From Balneolaceae bacterium (GTDB lineage Bacteria; Bacteroidota; Rhodothermia; Balneolales; Balneolaceae): a stretch of DNA of 64,000 nucleotides. Made by a program: the position numbers and the translations under genes. Position 1 is the stretch's first letter, and each line of letters opens with the position of its first letter. The notes beneath the pieces were generated by a model that was given only the letters and a program-made list of their open reading frames with translations, was not told the DNA's origin and ran no database searches. Below are positions 34,659 to 46,086 of this stretch, in pieces. The stretch spans positions 620,001 to 684,000 of the forward strand of contig JAXHMK010000010.1 of the NCBI GenBank assembly GCA_034521495.1. The letters are read 5' to 3'.

Positions 34659-36417
34659 TTAGTATGCTGGATCCTGTGTCAATGCATCTTGAATATCAAG
34701 CTGGCTTTGTGGTAGTGGCCAATAGTCATCTCTATCAGAATCATAACTCGCCCCCTGCATAAAAGTTCTAAACTCACTATCCTCAGCTATGTAATTATTT
34801 AGCACTTCATCAGCTATACCCCAGCGTCTAAGTTGGAAAAACCGCTGACCTTCAGTCGCAAATTCAAGCCTATGCTCAAGTCGAACTGCTTTTCGAGCTT
34901 CTTCCTGCGAAGTAAACGCAGGATAAGGCTCAATATGATAGTTTGCCGCAGGTTGATTCCAATCGATATCTTCTTCCGCTGGTTGAGAGTCTAATGTATA
35001 GTCAGTAACACGTCCCATAACATAGTTACTGTTTTTAGCTCTTGTTCGGATTTGATTAACGAGTTGTCTCGCTTCTTCAAGTTCACCATCTTCTACATGG
35101 ATTTCTGCTCTCCATAACAATACATGGGCATAACGAATTGCGCGGAAGTTACGCGGACTATCGAATCCACCACCTGCTGAATTACCACTAAATTCAGCCA
35201 GATAGAAGAATTTTTTAGTCATGTAAGGTCCACCATTACTTTGGGCTCGAATCCAATCATGCGCCTAGCATGGATACCATGCCCCATATAATCAACTCCT
35301 CGGCGGGCTAATTGTATAATCCACTCGTGGGATCAAGTAACATGATCAGTCGGTACAAATTCTTCGGCACTTCCCAAGCCCATATCATTGGCTAATGGAT
35401 CGCGATCTTCTACGTCCAATACAGGCAGGCCGTTTTCAGTTGTTTGGAATGCTTCAAATAAATTTTGAGAAGGTTGATAAAATCCCCAACCAACACCGGC
35501 CGGACCTGCTTGATGTGCTGCTGGTCCACCTAGTAAAAGGTGATTTTCAACACCATTCTTGCGCAGTGGCTTGTATCTCAAAAATAGACTCGGCATTGTT
35601 TTCGGTATCCTGTCTGAAATTATCATCATAATTACCAACTAATTGAAAAGCTCCACTGTTAATAATTGCATCAAGTATTGGTTGTGCCTCATTTAACTCA
35701 TTCTGAAACATATGAGCCTTAGCTTTTGCCGCCATTGCTGCATACATATCAGCTCTTCCAACATCACCATTTGGAGGTTCAGGACCTAAATTGTCGATTG
35801 CAAATTGAAAATCTGCCTCGATATCATCCCAACCCTCAGAATCATTAGGGACTTCACTGGGTGCTATATCTCCTAATTCAGCTGCAGTTTTGATATAAGG
35901 AATATTTTCAAAAACAATTGTTGCTTTAAAGTGATACCAAGCTCGCAGAAATTTAGCCTCAGCTTCAATCTCGGTTGCTCGGCTTTCAGACATGGCTGCT
36001 TCACTTTCTTGCAGGTTTGCGAGTATAGTTAATACTTCATTTGCTCGCGCGACTCCATTATATGTGTCTTCCCATCTTTGATCCATATACGCATTTGATG
36101 GATTCGACTCATACCTTTCTACATCATTAAAGGGGGATTGATCTCCAAATGTTGTTCCTTTGTAGGTATTATCAGAAGTTGCTGAACCCCAGACATAATC
36201 TACAGCCATTTCACCTCCAAATGTCGCATTTCCATTTAGCATATCGTATGCACCAATCAATAGTGATTCAACTGCCAGTGGGAGTTGTCATTACGGTTCC
36301 TGAAGCCTGTCCAGGCGGTTCGTTCATCAAAAAGTTATCGTCGCAGGATGGCAAAAATGTAATTGCTCCAATTATTATGATAACTATGAATAAATTAAAT
36401 AATTTTGTGTATTTCAT
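34659..36417 (-). pseudogene. SusD/RagB-like glycan-binding lipoprotein gene, multiply frameshifted
   Basis: Outer-membrane glycan-binding partner of SusC. The reading starts at the ATG at 36417 (MKYTKLF..., lipobox LPSC) and ends ...LTQDPAY. Frameshifts are visible near 36275 (after TTPTGS), near 35560 (after EIQATA), and around 35225-35335, where one frame gives RRGVDYMGHGIHAR and another DWIRAQSNGGPYMTKKFF. Repairing them yields about 570 residues, usual for the family. The Met at 35222 is therefore internal, not a start. Four or so indels point to a pseudogene unless the assembly is poor here. Confidence 0.85.
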
Positions 36418-36463
36418 AATTTAGTTTTTAAAATTGTTAATAATGATTTTTTGAGCCGGTTAG

Positions 36464-39400
36464 TTATAAAGATACATCTACTCCAAACATAAGTCGTCTG
36501 CTTGAAGGCCATGCACCTCTGTCAATGCCCCTATTTGCTCCGTCAGTATTAACTTCTGGATCTAAACCAGAATATCCCGTTATAGTAAAGAGATTTGTTC
36601 CCTGTACATATAATCGAATATTTCTCACATTCTGCATGTTTAACACATTGTTCAGATCGTAACCTAAGCGTAACTGTTCCATTCGCAAATACGATGCATC
36701 TTCAACGAAATAAGTGGAAGGTAACTGACTATTACTGTCATTTCCTTCTATTTTTGGCATCTTTGCATTTTCATTATTATCCAAGTGCGGACTTCCCCAC
36801 GAATTATAAAGCCTTCTTGTACTCCTATTCCCTTGAAATTGATTAAAATCAATCCAACGTCTTACATAGTTAACCATATCATTTCCATAACTGGCATATA
36901 AGAGTGTAGAAGCTGAAAATCCTTTATAGTCAAAGGAAAGCGTTAAGCCTGCTGTGAAATCGGGGTGTGGATCTCCTATATAGGTTCTGTCATCAGCATT
37001 AATGACTCCGTCACCGTTCACATCTCGATATTTAAATCGACCTTCTTCATTATATCCTCCAAATGCTTCTGGATGGCTATCCGCTTCTGCCTGGGTCTGA
37101 AAAATGCCATCAACAACATACCCGTAAAATTCAGGAAATTGAGTTCCTGTTTCAGCCTGGGTATAGAAATTTTCACGAAATGAAGATTCCCGAAGTACTT
37201 CTTCAGCCTGAGAAGAAAGTTGATTTATTTCGTTTTTATATCGGGATATATTAAAGCTGAAACCATACTGTAATTCATCACTCGTTGCAGTATTGGTATA
37301 GCCCACTTCAAAATCTATACCATTATTTTCCATCTCACCAACATTAATAGAAGGTGCAGAAGCTTGTCCCAAAATGTATGGTATCTGTTGCGGAAAGAGC
37401 ATGTCTTCCGTGACTCTATTCCAAAAATCAACACTAAATTCCCAGTTCTCAAAAATAATTGCATCGAGACCTACGTTAGTGGTTGTTGTAATTTCCCATG
37501 CTACATTTGGGTTACCTAAACTTGCTTGATAAAAGCCTGCGCTACCTGCCCCTGTATTACCCCCGCTTATTGGATAAAAGGAGTTGTCTTGGGCTGATCC
37601 ATACGTTGTAAAGGAATTATAATTACCAATTCGGTCATTACCTACTTGACCGTATCCAACACGGAGCATTAAGTTATCCAACCAATTGTCTGTAGACGAC
37701 ATAAAGTCTTCATTCGTTACTCGCCAAGCAAGAGACGCTGCTGGAAATACCCCATATCGGTTTTCTTCACCAAATCGAGATGATCCATCTCGCCTGACAA
37801 CTGCTTCTAACAGATATTTATTATTGTAGGTATAACTAACTCGTCCGAATGTGGAGAACAGATTCCATTGACTGAAACTTCCATCGTTTTGTTGACTTTG
37901 TGCACCAGAACCAAGTTGCATGTAATCAGGATCCCGCGAGAAGAAATCTATACGAGAAGCATTTCTACAGCGATAATTATTTTGAATTGCTTCAACTCCC
38001 GCCAGCACTGTAACATCGTGTACACCCGCAAACGTATTCGTATATTCGGCGGTATTCGGTCCAGTTCCATTGCCTGCTGAAGTTAGCAGCTTCAGTAAGT
38101 CCATCAAATTGGTCCCGTTCAGCGTGTGCAACCTGAACATAAGTATAGTCTTTTATATCGTTGCCGCTGTAATTAAACCCTACATTTGTTCTTAAACGAA
38201 TGTTTTCTGTAACATCGGCATTGGCAAAAACGCTACCTGAAAGATCTATACCATTTGTTTGATCATACTGATTGAAGTCAAGAGACCACAGACCATTTGT
38301 GCCGTTTCCTGTGTTTGAAGCTCTTGTTCCGCCATATGCACCCATAATATCATAAATTGGAACAATGGGCTGCATTCGGTATACATCAGATATAACAGTT
38401 GCTTCATTATTATTTGACTGATCTCCGTAATCTTCACTGTAGGTTAAACCTGCGTTTTCACCAATTGTTAACCAATCGTTAACGTCTACAGTTACATTTG
38501 AACGTAAATTATACCTGTCGTACCCGGTAAATTTAAGAGCTCCCTCCTCTTGCAGATACCCAAACTGGAAGAAATAAGTGGCATTTTCACTACCACCGTT
38601 CAAGCCGATATTATAATTCTGATAAACAGCATCTCGTGGAAACTGCGTCCATCCAGTCTGTGCCTTCCTTGTTTGCCCTCATGATAATGAAAGTGTCATC
38701 TCCATCCTGATGAGGCATTTGTCGGTCATATCAGACTCTCATCTACTGAACCTGTTACACCTGTCGGTAATATGTAATCAGGAATTACCGGTTGCATCAC
38801 CATTACCATATTGAGGATGCGAGGGAGTGATGCCATCATTTCTATCACGCAACCATAACATTTCACCATATTCTTGGGTATTCAGCAGGTTATATTTGCT
38901 AGTAAATGAACTAACACCTCTTCTCACTTTTACGTTAACCTGAAGCGGCTGATTTTGCCGGCCACTTTTTGTAGTTACGAGAACAACACCATTTGCAGCT
39001 CGTGCACCATAAATCGCTTGAGAGGCGGCATCCTTCAAAATAGAAATAGATTCAATATCCTCAGGAATTACTGTAGCTCCTGGAACACCATCTACAACCC
39101 AAAGAGGCTCATTATCGTTAATCGTTCCTAATCCCCGAATACGTATGCTGGCTCCTTCTCCCGGAGTACCGGACTCTACTGCCTGAACACCAGAAGTGGT
39201 ACCCTGCAAGGCCGAGGAAGCATCTGTAACACTGATATTCTCCAAATCTTGAGAACTTACAGATGAAATTGACCCTGTTACTTCTCCGGCAGCCTGCGTT
39301 GCATAGCCAACAGCTACAATTTCATCTAATTGATTGACTCCCTGCTCCAATGCAACGTTTATTTCTTGGCGTCCATTAACCTCAACGGTTTGCGTGGCAT

Positions 39401-39662
39401 AGCCAATAAATGAAAAGGATAAAACTCCATCAGATGGTACGGTAATTGTGTAATTACCATCAATGTTTGTAGAAGTTCCTCTATTCGTCCCTTCCACAGC
39501 AATATTCACACCGGGTAGTGTCTCATCTGTAGTAGCATCTACAACAGTTCCACTAACTTCGATTTGTTGTGCTGTTGCTGTTATAGTATTAAAGAAGAAA
39601 AATACTATAAAAAAGAAGACAGACACTGCAGTCCATTTGTTCAAAGTATTGTTTAGCTCCAT
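36464..39662 (-). pseudogene. SusC-like TonB-dependent transporter gene, frameshifted
   Basis: Outer-membrane SusC/RagA transporter that imports oligosaccharides with SusD. The N-terminal piece (39662-38778) has a signal peptide, a carboxypeptidase-regulatory-like domain (GTVVDATTDETLPGVNIAV) and the plug (IRIRGLGTINDNEPLWVVDG). The middle piece (about 38760-37992) and the C-terminal barrel piece (38140-36464, ending RRLMFGVDVSL) are in other frames. Breaks lie near 38785, 38610-38720 and 38080. Together they make about 1050 residues, normal for SusC. A susC-susD order with susD 46 bases downstream is standard. Confidence 0.88.
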
Positions 39663-40059
39663 ATTAATATGAGTTAATTGTTATGATTATGATTTTGTTC
39701 TTAAAAGTTGACAAATGGATTAAGTTCAATCCATTCGGCATTTGAACTGTAGACAAAAAAGTACTTTTAAACCAAAGAGTCAATAAAATTGAAAATTAAA
39801 TTCGAAACATTTTTGTTATTGATAAGTCTTGGTTCAAAAATCATTTTTGAAAAGCGAATATATAAGAGAAGTATACCAACATTATTATCGAAAGAGGTAA
39901 TTGTTAAGGGTCTTATTTCTATTAGAATGTTATAAAATCTTTATAACATTTTGCTATAAATAGTTAGGTTAGCGAGTATTATAAATAATCAAAAAATTAT
40001 GTTGCCTTCAGTTTCTTGTACATTTAAAGTAGATGAATCCTAAATCAGTCCAGAAGAAT
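39663..40059. other. AT-rich upstream region of susC
   Basis: About 400 bases with no gene; it should have held the susC promoter. Very AT-rich, with TTATAAAATCTTTATAA-like symmetry near 39930-39945. Confidence 0.35.
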
Positions 40060-40360
40060 TCCCAGAGGCCGTGGATGGAGTACTTCGGGAAAGACTATCG
40101 CTTGTTCCATTTCTAAACGCCAAGATGAAATTTATACTGAGATTGTCTCTAATGCCTGAAAAACACTTCAACGCGTCATAGGTGGAAAGTAGAACCTGCC
40201 AGCTGATCCAGATCCATAGCGACATATAAGGTGGTTATGATGGAGTGGTAGATGTTGGAATTAACAAGAATCACCGAGTCCAGGATGGCCACGAGGAATT
40301 TGCAAATTCATCCAGTCAGATTAATGGAATTGCACCCCGTATAATCCGTTTGTTTCATCA
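40060..40360 (+). pseudogene. Degraded ISXO2/IS1595-family transposase fragment
   Basis: Broken frames on this strand give EIYTEIVSNA-stop-KTLQRVIGGK-stop-NLP, then in another frame GGYDGVVDVGINKNHRVQ and GHEEFANSSSQINGIAPR. These match the order of the ISXO2-like domain (VYTEIV..., SDGWRGYDGLVD, HHRVNHG..EFA, HINGIESFW). Several stops and frameshifts; no inverted ends identified. It is dead. Confidence 0.6.
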
Positions 40361-40384
40361 GACACTATATTTGTCAGTACTTAT

Positions 40385-43300
40385 TTAATCAGAAGACTTT
40401 CTCAAAAAGATAGGAGTGTCATTATTTATTCCGATAATAATCAATTGATAGTTTTTGCCAACTCTTACACTTTTAATTTCTCGTATTTCCCCCCTCACCT
40501 TTAAACTAATAGGTTTTGGTTCTAAATTTTTCTCTGACTTACCTTCTAAATACCAGCCATAACTTGCATCATAACGTCCCCCATAGACCGGACGAACTTT
40601 ATGTAAATTTCCTCCGGCTATTATATCTAAGTTTTCACCTCTATTTAAATTAGGAGTATAAAAAGAGAATATTGGAGCCGACTGCATCTCAACAGGCAAC
40701 GGATCCGTCTTAAATAAACCATTACCCTGATTCTCAAAGTAAACAGATGCCAGGCTGGTAACCTTACGTTGTGGTACTTTCTCTAATTGTCTCCTACCAA
40801 ATATGTCAATCAATGATTTATTAGCATAGGATTCATATGTAGGAAACCGATTTCGGAGAACGGCAATATTTTGAACTAACTGGTATAATGGTACAACTGG
40901 GTATACAATAGTGTCTTTAGTATAGCCAATGATAGGATCGGTATTGCCCAACCCTGTAAAATTAGCTGCATACATTATTAGAGGTTTTTCTTCAGATACC
41001 TGGAAAGGAGTGTTAAGACCAATATTGCCTGCTAATATGTCAACATCACCATCAGAATCCATATCGGACAAATGAAGAGTCTGCCATAAACCGGAAGGAG
41101 ATATAAAGGACTCATCTTTTACAAATTTACCATTAATATTTTTAAAAACTGTTACAGGCATCCAATCTCCTGCTACAACAAGATCTAAGCGACCGTCACC
41201 AGTGATATCTGCTTTTTTTGCGTCGCTAACCATTCCGACATTTTTTAAACTTGAGCCAACCGAATCCGTCACATTTTCAAATGTTCCATCTCCATTATTT
41301 TTAAGAAAATAATGGATTGGATCTTCTCCATAACTTCTTGGAACTGAGCGACTACCAATGAATAAATCATCATTCCCGTCATCATTAAAATCGATTGGTA
41401 AAACTACGGACCCGTTGCTTGTGAAGTTGGGCAGAGAACCAATATCATATGTAAAATCTCCATTACCATCATTAATATATAATCGATCAGATAGGAATTC
41501 ATCATTCTGACTGCTCCTCTCATTTACTCCACTTACAACATAAAGATCTAAATAGTCATCACCATTTGCATCGAAAAATTCAGCGTCAGTATCTTCAGAA
41601 TAAGCATGTTTATTGAAAATGTTTATTTCCTGCTTTATGAATTTTTCATCATTTCGCTGTAAATAAATGGAGCCACTTTGTTCAGCAGCTCCCCCAAAAA
41701 ATATATCCTCTAGTCCATCCCCATTAATATCAGCAACTGCTATGGCAGGTCCTAATTCTGATAACTGGTAAGGCATAAATGGTTGCAAGCTGAAAGCATC
41801 ATAAGTGTCTTCTTGATGACGATAAACTGGCAATAAGGGGCTTGAAACTTCTTTGAACGGAGATGAGTAAGACTCTTTTTCTATTTCTTCCTCTTTTTCT
41901 ACTTGATCTTCTGTAATGGTAAGTAGCTGGTTAGTAGAAATATTTTTGTATAAGGTTTTTTTCCCGGTAGGCCAATTAATTTTCAGACTATCGATTTTCT
42001 CAACTTCGCCCAAACCGAAGAACAGGCGTGAATCAACTGAAGATTGAAACCCACGGGTTGGATACAACTCTAAGGCTTGGTAACCATTATCTGTATAAAC
42101 AATAGCTTTGCTGCCAATGCCTTTTGAATTCTTTCCGCTTCCCTCAAGCTTCAATGTTAGATAACTTGTGCTATCTTGTTCAATTGTCATATTCTGGTAA
42201 AGAGAAGCAACTGAATTTACGTTATTTATGACTAAATCCAGATCACCGTCATTATCTAAATCTCCATATGCTGCACCATTTGAATAAGTAGGTGTAGTAA
42301 ATCCCCATTTTTCCGTCTGATTCGAAAATTGAATTGAACCTTTATTTCGATAAGCAAAGTTAGGAATTTTAAGTTGAGGCATACTATCTATCACTGATAT
42401 ATTTTCGTCTGTTATGCCCATATTCAGTGAACGCTGTATTGAGCTTTGTCTAACCATGGTAAGGTAATCCATATTGTTAGGTCGTCGGTAGATTCCATTC
42501 GTAACAAAGAAATCCTTTAACCCATCATTGTCCATATCAAAAAGCAAACCTGACCAACTCCAGTCTGTGGCATGAACACCGGCCATTTGAGCAATTTCTG
42601 CCAACATGGGAATAGAGCTACTATCTTGACCAATATTTAATTGTAGGGTATTCCTTATAAGCTGTGGGTGATAACCATATTCTCGTTGAAGAGAATATAG
42701 CTCATAAGGTTCGCTGCTTATAGATGTTTTAAGTCTTTTTTCAGTATATGGCAGCATATCTACTACAGCAATATCAGGCTTGAGATCGTTATTTATATCT
42801 GCTATATCACTGCCCATGGAAGCACGACTGGTGTGCCCTGCACTTATTTGCAACACATCATTAAACGTACCATTTTTTTCATTTAGATATAGATAATCAT
42901 GTTCATGAAAATCATTCGTTACATAAATATCAGGATAATGATCTCCATTTATATCACTAACCGATACATTTAATCCGTATCCCAACTGTGTGCTATGAAT
43001 TCCTGCTTCTTTGGTGACATCCACAAATTTTCCATCATCATTACGATACAAGCGATCACCCCCTTTAGGACTATGAATATTCTGCTGATCGCGGGGTTGA
43101 AACGAATCTTGATTATGTATTGAATGGTTTACCAAAAACATATCAAGGTCACCATCTCTATCCATATCAAAAAATGTTGCTTGCTTTGAATACCCACTGA
43201 AAGCAAGTCCATATTCTTCCGCTCGTTCTATAAAAGTATAATCCCCGTTGTTTATAAATAGTTGATTACGTCCACTTTTATTTAGGTAATCAACATTGCA

Positions 43301-43702
43301 TATATATATGTCAAGCCATCCGTCTCCATTAATATCAACCATTGTTGTGCCTGTTGTCCAATCTCCGGATCCTCCGACTCCGGCTTGGTCTGTAATATCT
43401 CTAAATTTAAAATCCCCTTCATTCAAATACAGACGGTTCTTTCCCATATTAGCTGTTAAATAAATATCGGGCAAACCATCTCCATTTATATCTCCTATTG
43501 ACACTCCACCTCCATCATAAAAATAAAGATAGTTAATGATATTAAAATCCGGCGTCTGTTCTATATGATTAAAGAAAGTAATTTTGCTTTGATCAGAATG
43601 GATCTTTTTGAACCGTGGTTCTTGTTGTTGATGGTAACAAGAGAATAATAATACTAGAAATCCAACTATAATTAGTAGTAACAAATAAAATTTTGAATTC
43701 AT
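40385..43702 (-). CDS. FG-GAP/VCBS repeat lipoprotein with ASPIC/UnbV domain (CRTAC1-like)
   Basis: A 1105-residue lipoprotein (lipobox LFSC, Cys 22). Many FG-GAP/VCBS repeats with Ca-binding DINGDGLPDIY- and DMDRDGDLDMF-type loops form beta-propellers, interrupted near the middle by an ASPIC/UnbV segment (ELYPTRGFQSSVDSRLFFGLG...KINWPTG). Such CRTAC1-like proteins are often coded beside susC/susD genes in Bacteroidota and probably bind extracellular glycans or other proteins at the surface. Its frame is intact although susC and susD downstream are broken. Confidence 0.9.
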   Translation of the reverse strand: MNSKFYLLLLIIVGFLVLLFSCYHQQQEPRFKKIHSDQSKITFFNHIEQTPDFNIINYLYFYDGGGVSIGDINGDGLPDIYLTANMGKNRLYLNEGDFKFRDITDQAGVGGSGDWTTGTTMVDINGDGWLDIYICNVDYLNKSGRNQLFINNGDYTFIERAEEYGLAFSGYSKQATFFDMDRDGDLDMFLVNHSIHNQDSFQPRDQQNIHSPKGGDRLYRNDDGKFVDVTKEAGIHSTQLGYGLNVSVSDINGDHYPDIYVTNDFHEHDYLYLNEKNGTFNDVLQISAGHTSRASMGSDIADINNDLKPDIAVVDMLPYTEKRLKTSISSEPYELYSLQREYGYHPQLIRNTLQLNIGQDSSSIPMLAEIAQMAGVHATDWSWSGLLFDMDNDGLKDFFVTNGIYRRPNNMDYLTMVRQSSIQRSLNMGITDENISVIDSMPQLKIPNFAYRNKGSIQFSNQTEKWGFTTPTYSNGAAYGDLDNDGDLDLVINNVNSVASLYQNMTIEQDSTSYLTLKLEGSGKNSKGIGSKAIVYTDNGYQALELYPTRGFQSSVDSRLFFGLGEVEKIDSLKINWPTGKKTLYKNISTNQLLTITEDQVEKEEEIEKESYSSPFKEVSSPLLPVYRHQEDTYDAFSLQPFMPYQLSELGPAIAVADINGDGLEDIFFGGAAEQSGSIYLQRNDEKFIKQEINIFNKHAYSEDTDAEFFDANGDDYLDLYVVSGVNERSSQNDEFLSDRLYINDGNGDFTYDIGSLPNFTSNGSVVLPIDFNDDGNDDLFIGSRSVPRSYGEDPIHYFLKNNGDGTFENVTDSVGSSLKNVGMVSDAKKADITGDGRLDLVVAGDWMPVTVFKNINGKFVKDESFISPSGLWQTLHLSDMDSDGDVDILAGNIGLNTPFQVSEEKPLIMYAANFTGLGNTDPIIGYTKDTIVYPVVPLYQLVQNIAVLRNRFPTYESYANKSLIDIFGRRQLEKVPQRKVTSLASVYFENQGNGLFKTDPLPVEMQSAPIFSFYTPNLNRGENLDIIAGGNLHKVRPVYGGRYDASYGWYLEGKSEKNLEPKPISLKVRGEIREIKSVRVGKNYQLIIIGINNDTPIFLRKSSD

Positions 43703-43716
43703 AATAACTTAAAATA

Positions 43717-44220
43717 TTAATCTTCTACCTTATCCAAATTTATAACTTCCACATCCTGAATTTTTCCCGAGTCAATCGCAAAACGTACAATCGTTCTGTA
43801 TACCTGGAAACCCTGTTTACCTGCTGCACCGGGATTCATATAGAGCATTTTGTTGAGCGAATGATCTCTTGCTATTTTTAAGATATGCGAGTGGCCGCAA
43901 ATAAAAAGATCCGGGGTATTATTTTCAATCTCCCGGCGGATGGGAATACAGTAGCGGCCCGGGATTCCACCAATATGAGTCATCCAAACATCCACCCCAT
44001 CGCAATCAAATCGTTGGTGGAGCGGATATTTAGTTCGAATATCATTCCCGTCAATATTGCCGTACACCCCAATAACCGGTGCAATCTCTTCCAGCGCCTT
44101 TGAAATTTTAAGATTTCCAAAATCACCGGCGTGCCATATTTCATCCCGATCCGAAAAAAATTCACTAATTTGGGGGTCGAGATAATTATGTGTATCTGCT
44201 ATAAGTCCTATCTTTCTCAT
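43717..44220 (-). CDS. YfcE/MJ0936-like phosphodiesterase
   Basis: A 167-residue calcineurin-like metallophosphoesterase. Metal-binding motifs: GLIADTHNYL (Asp-x-His), WHAGDFG (Asp), GNIDG (the GNxD segment), MTHIGG, and GHSH with a preceding Cys. This short YfcE-type family hydrolyses phosphodiesters; the natural substrate is unclear. It is separated from the FG-GAP gene by 14 bases on the same strand and diverges from the glycosyltransferase. Confidence 0.93.
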   Translation of the reverse strand: MRKIGLIADTHNYLDPQISEFFSDRDEIWHAGDFGNLKISKALEEIAPVIGVYGNIDGNDIRTKYPLHQRFDCDGVDVWMTHIGGIPGRYCIPIRREIENNTPDLFICGHSHILKIARDHSLNKMLYMNPGAAGKQGFQVYRTIVRFAIDSGKIQDVEVINLDKVED

Positions 44221-44307
44221 GCTATGGTATATAATATCTATAGGATATGATAGGAATCATGAGGAAGCTTGCAAAACATTTCAAAAAAATTTTCAAATTA
44301 TTTTTAC

Positions 44308-45342
44308 ACCGTGAAACATTCAGTCAGCATTATTATTGTAACCTGGAATGCATTGAATCATCTTCGGAAATTTCTGCCATCTGTTGCGGCAACAAACTAT
44401 ACCAATTTTGAGATAATTATCGCTAATAATGCCTCTGATGATGGAACTGTAAACTGGGTTGAAGAGAATTATCCGGATTGTAAAGTGATTACATTCGACC
44501 GGAATTATGGCTACGCAGCGGGAAACAACCGGGCTGTAAAATATGCATCGGGAGAAATACTCATTTTCCTCAATAATGATGTCCAAACAGATCCCAACTG
44601 GCTCATTGGTTTAAACAATGTGTTTCAAGATCCTTCTGTCGGTATCGCTCAGCCAAAATTACGGTCAGCACAAAACAAGGACTATTTTGAGTATGCCGGT
44701 GCTGCCGGTGGTTTTATCGACTGGATGGGATATACATTTTGCAAGGGAAGATTAATGAATCATGTTGAAAAAGATGCAGGACAATATGATACCTCCGGTG
44801 ATATCTTTTGGGCGTCGGGAGCGGCTTTTGCCATTCGAAAAGAACTGTTTCAAAAAAGCGGGGGATTTGATGAAGATTTTGAATTCCATATGGAAGAGAT
44901 TGACCTCTGTTGGCGCTGTTTAAAACGTGGTGAAAAAATCAGGTATGTACCCGGCAGTGTAGTTTATCATCTTGGAGGAGGCTCATTAGCTCATGGATCA
45001 CCAAGAAAAGTTTTCTACAACTACAGGAATAATCTCCTGATGCTGCTGAAGAACCTGGATCGATTCGTTATACCAAAACTTTTATTTCGTTTAATTTTGG
45101 ATGGCATCTCCGGTATTCGAACTCTATTCAAAGGAAATCCAGCCGAGACATGGGCTATTATCAGAGCTCATTTTTCTTTTTACAGGATGATTCCAGAGAC
45201 ATTGAAAAAGAGAAAAGCTTTAAAACACTCTTCAACATCAAAAACACCAGAATCGTTAGTGATGCATCATTTACTGATTGTCGAATATTTTTTAAAGGGA
45301 AAGCAGACATTTGATGAGTTGGATTTTACTCCTGATGAGTAG
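44308..45342 (+). CDS. Family 2 glycosyltransferase (rhamnosyltransferase-like)
   Basis: A 344-residue GT-A fold enzyme adding a sugar to a surface polysaccharide or glycolipid. Motifs: SIIIVTWNALNHLRKFLPSV, IANNASDDGTV, DRNYGYAAGNNRAV, FLNNDVQTD (DxD-like) and the late EEIDLCWRCLKRG (catalytic ED-type). I chose the GTG at 44308, which puts the first strand right at the N-terminus; a TTG at 44269 would add 13 residues. It is a single gene with about 1.5 kb of repeats downstream. Confidence 0.88.
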   Translation, partial: TVKHSVSIIIVTWNALNHLRKFLPSVAATNYTNFEIIIANNASDDGTVNWVEENYPDCKVITFDRNYGYAAGNNRAVKYASGEILIFLNNDVQTDPNWLIGLNNVFQDPSVGIAQPKLRSAQNKDYFEYAGAAGGFIDWMGYTFCKGRLMNHVEKDAGQYDTSGDIFWASGAAFAIRKELFQKSGGFDEDFEFHMEEIDLCWRCLKRGEKIRYVPGSVVYHLGGGSLAHGSPRKVFYNYRNNLLMLLKNLDRFVIPKLLFRLILDGISGIRTLFKGNPAETWAIIRAHFSFYRMIPETLKKRKALKHSSTSKTPESLVMHHLLIVEYFLKGKQTFDELDFTPDE

Positions 45343-45423
45343 AAATGAAGTTTGGCTCGCTGAACCGAAACAGAAAAATGACTGAGATATGTTATAATAT
45401 TTTACTTGTTCCGAAGGTCTCCT

Positions 45424-45758
45424 TCGTATCTGTTTAGCGATTGAAAAGTGACCTTGAAGCGTCTGGAGCCTGCCTGCGCTAAAGCTTCGGTAGACAGGCA
45501 GAGCGTAAGTCCTTCAAGCGTCACGTTTTCAGTAATACGACCGAACGCTTCAAGGAGCTTCATTCCATTACGCACGCTTGAAGGTTCTTCTACCGTTGAA
45601 TAGAGAACCTTGTAGAGTATGGAATTCCGATATGCGATTGGAGATATTCGATCTCAGATATACGATTTGAACCTCTTCTTCTAAATCTGCGATCGAATAT
45701 CGCATATCTCCAATCTGAGATCAAAAAAATTCTGTTTTCAGCCGCTAAACAGATACGA
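45424..45758. repeat. Inverted-repeat element, family C, copy 2
   Basis: TCGTATCTGTTTAGCG (45424-45439) and CGCTAAACAGATACGA (45743-45758) are a perfect 16-bp inverted repeat enclosing about 300 bases. The interior holds further palindromes, including GATATGCGATTGGAGATATTCG against CGAATATCGCATATCTCC near 45630-45710. The ends resemble those at 10899. No gene inside. Confidence 0.75.
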
Positions 45759-45908
45759 AAGCGGTCAGACGGGTATCTTTATAGCTGGCGCATCAAACAC
45801 TGGCACAAGTCTTCGTACGTGTTTAACGATTTGTGGAACGGTAGACCGCCGTCTACACATGTAGGGAAGGGAGGTTGCAAGAAAATCAGAGACAAGAGAA
45901 AGAGGTCT

Positions 45909-46066
45909 CTATTACCGTCTGCTTTAGCTGACGAAAATATAAGAGCAAGGATTACGTTGGCTTTAGCCAAGTTTGGCTTCACTCGGATTCTTCACCAAGA
46001 GATGTGGCTAAAGCCACTCGATTTCTGACCGTTCGCTTGCCCGTCAGCTAAAGCAGACGGTAATAG
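45909..46066. repeat. MITE-like element with 25-bp perfect inverted ends
   Basis: The left end (45909-45933, CTATTACCGTCTGC...) and right end (46042-46066, ...GCAGACGGTAATAG) are perfect inverted repeats of 25 bases around 108 bases of unrelated DNA. No coding capacity and no clear target duplication. Confidence 0.75.
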
Positions 46067-46086
46067 ATATTGAAACAAATAATGAA

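Noticed and set aside
34659-35222. Met-initiated frame as a separate gene
   Set aside because: Frames upstream continue the same SusD protein (DWIRAQSNGGPYMTKKFF), so the Met is internal.
45779-46028. 67-69-codon frames on both strands
   Set aside because: Within nested repeats; composition reflects the palindromes.
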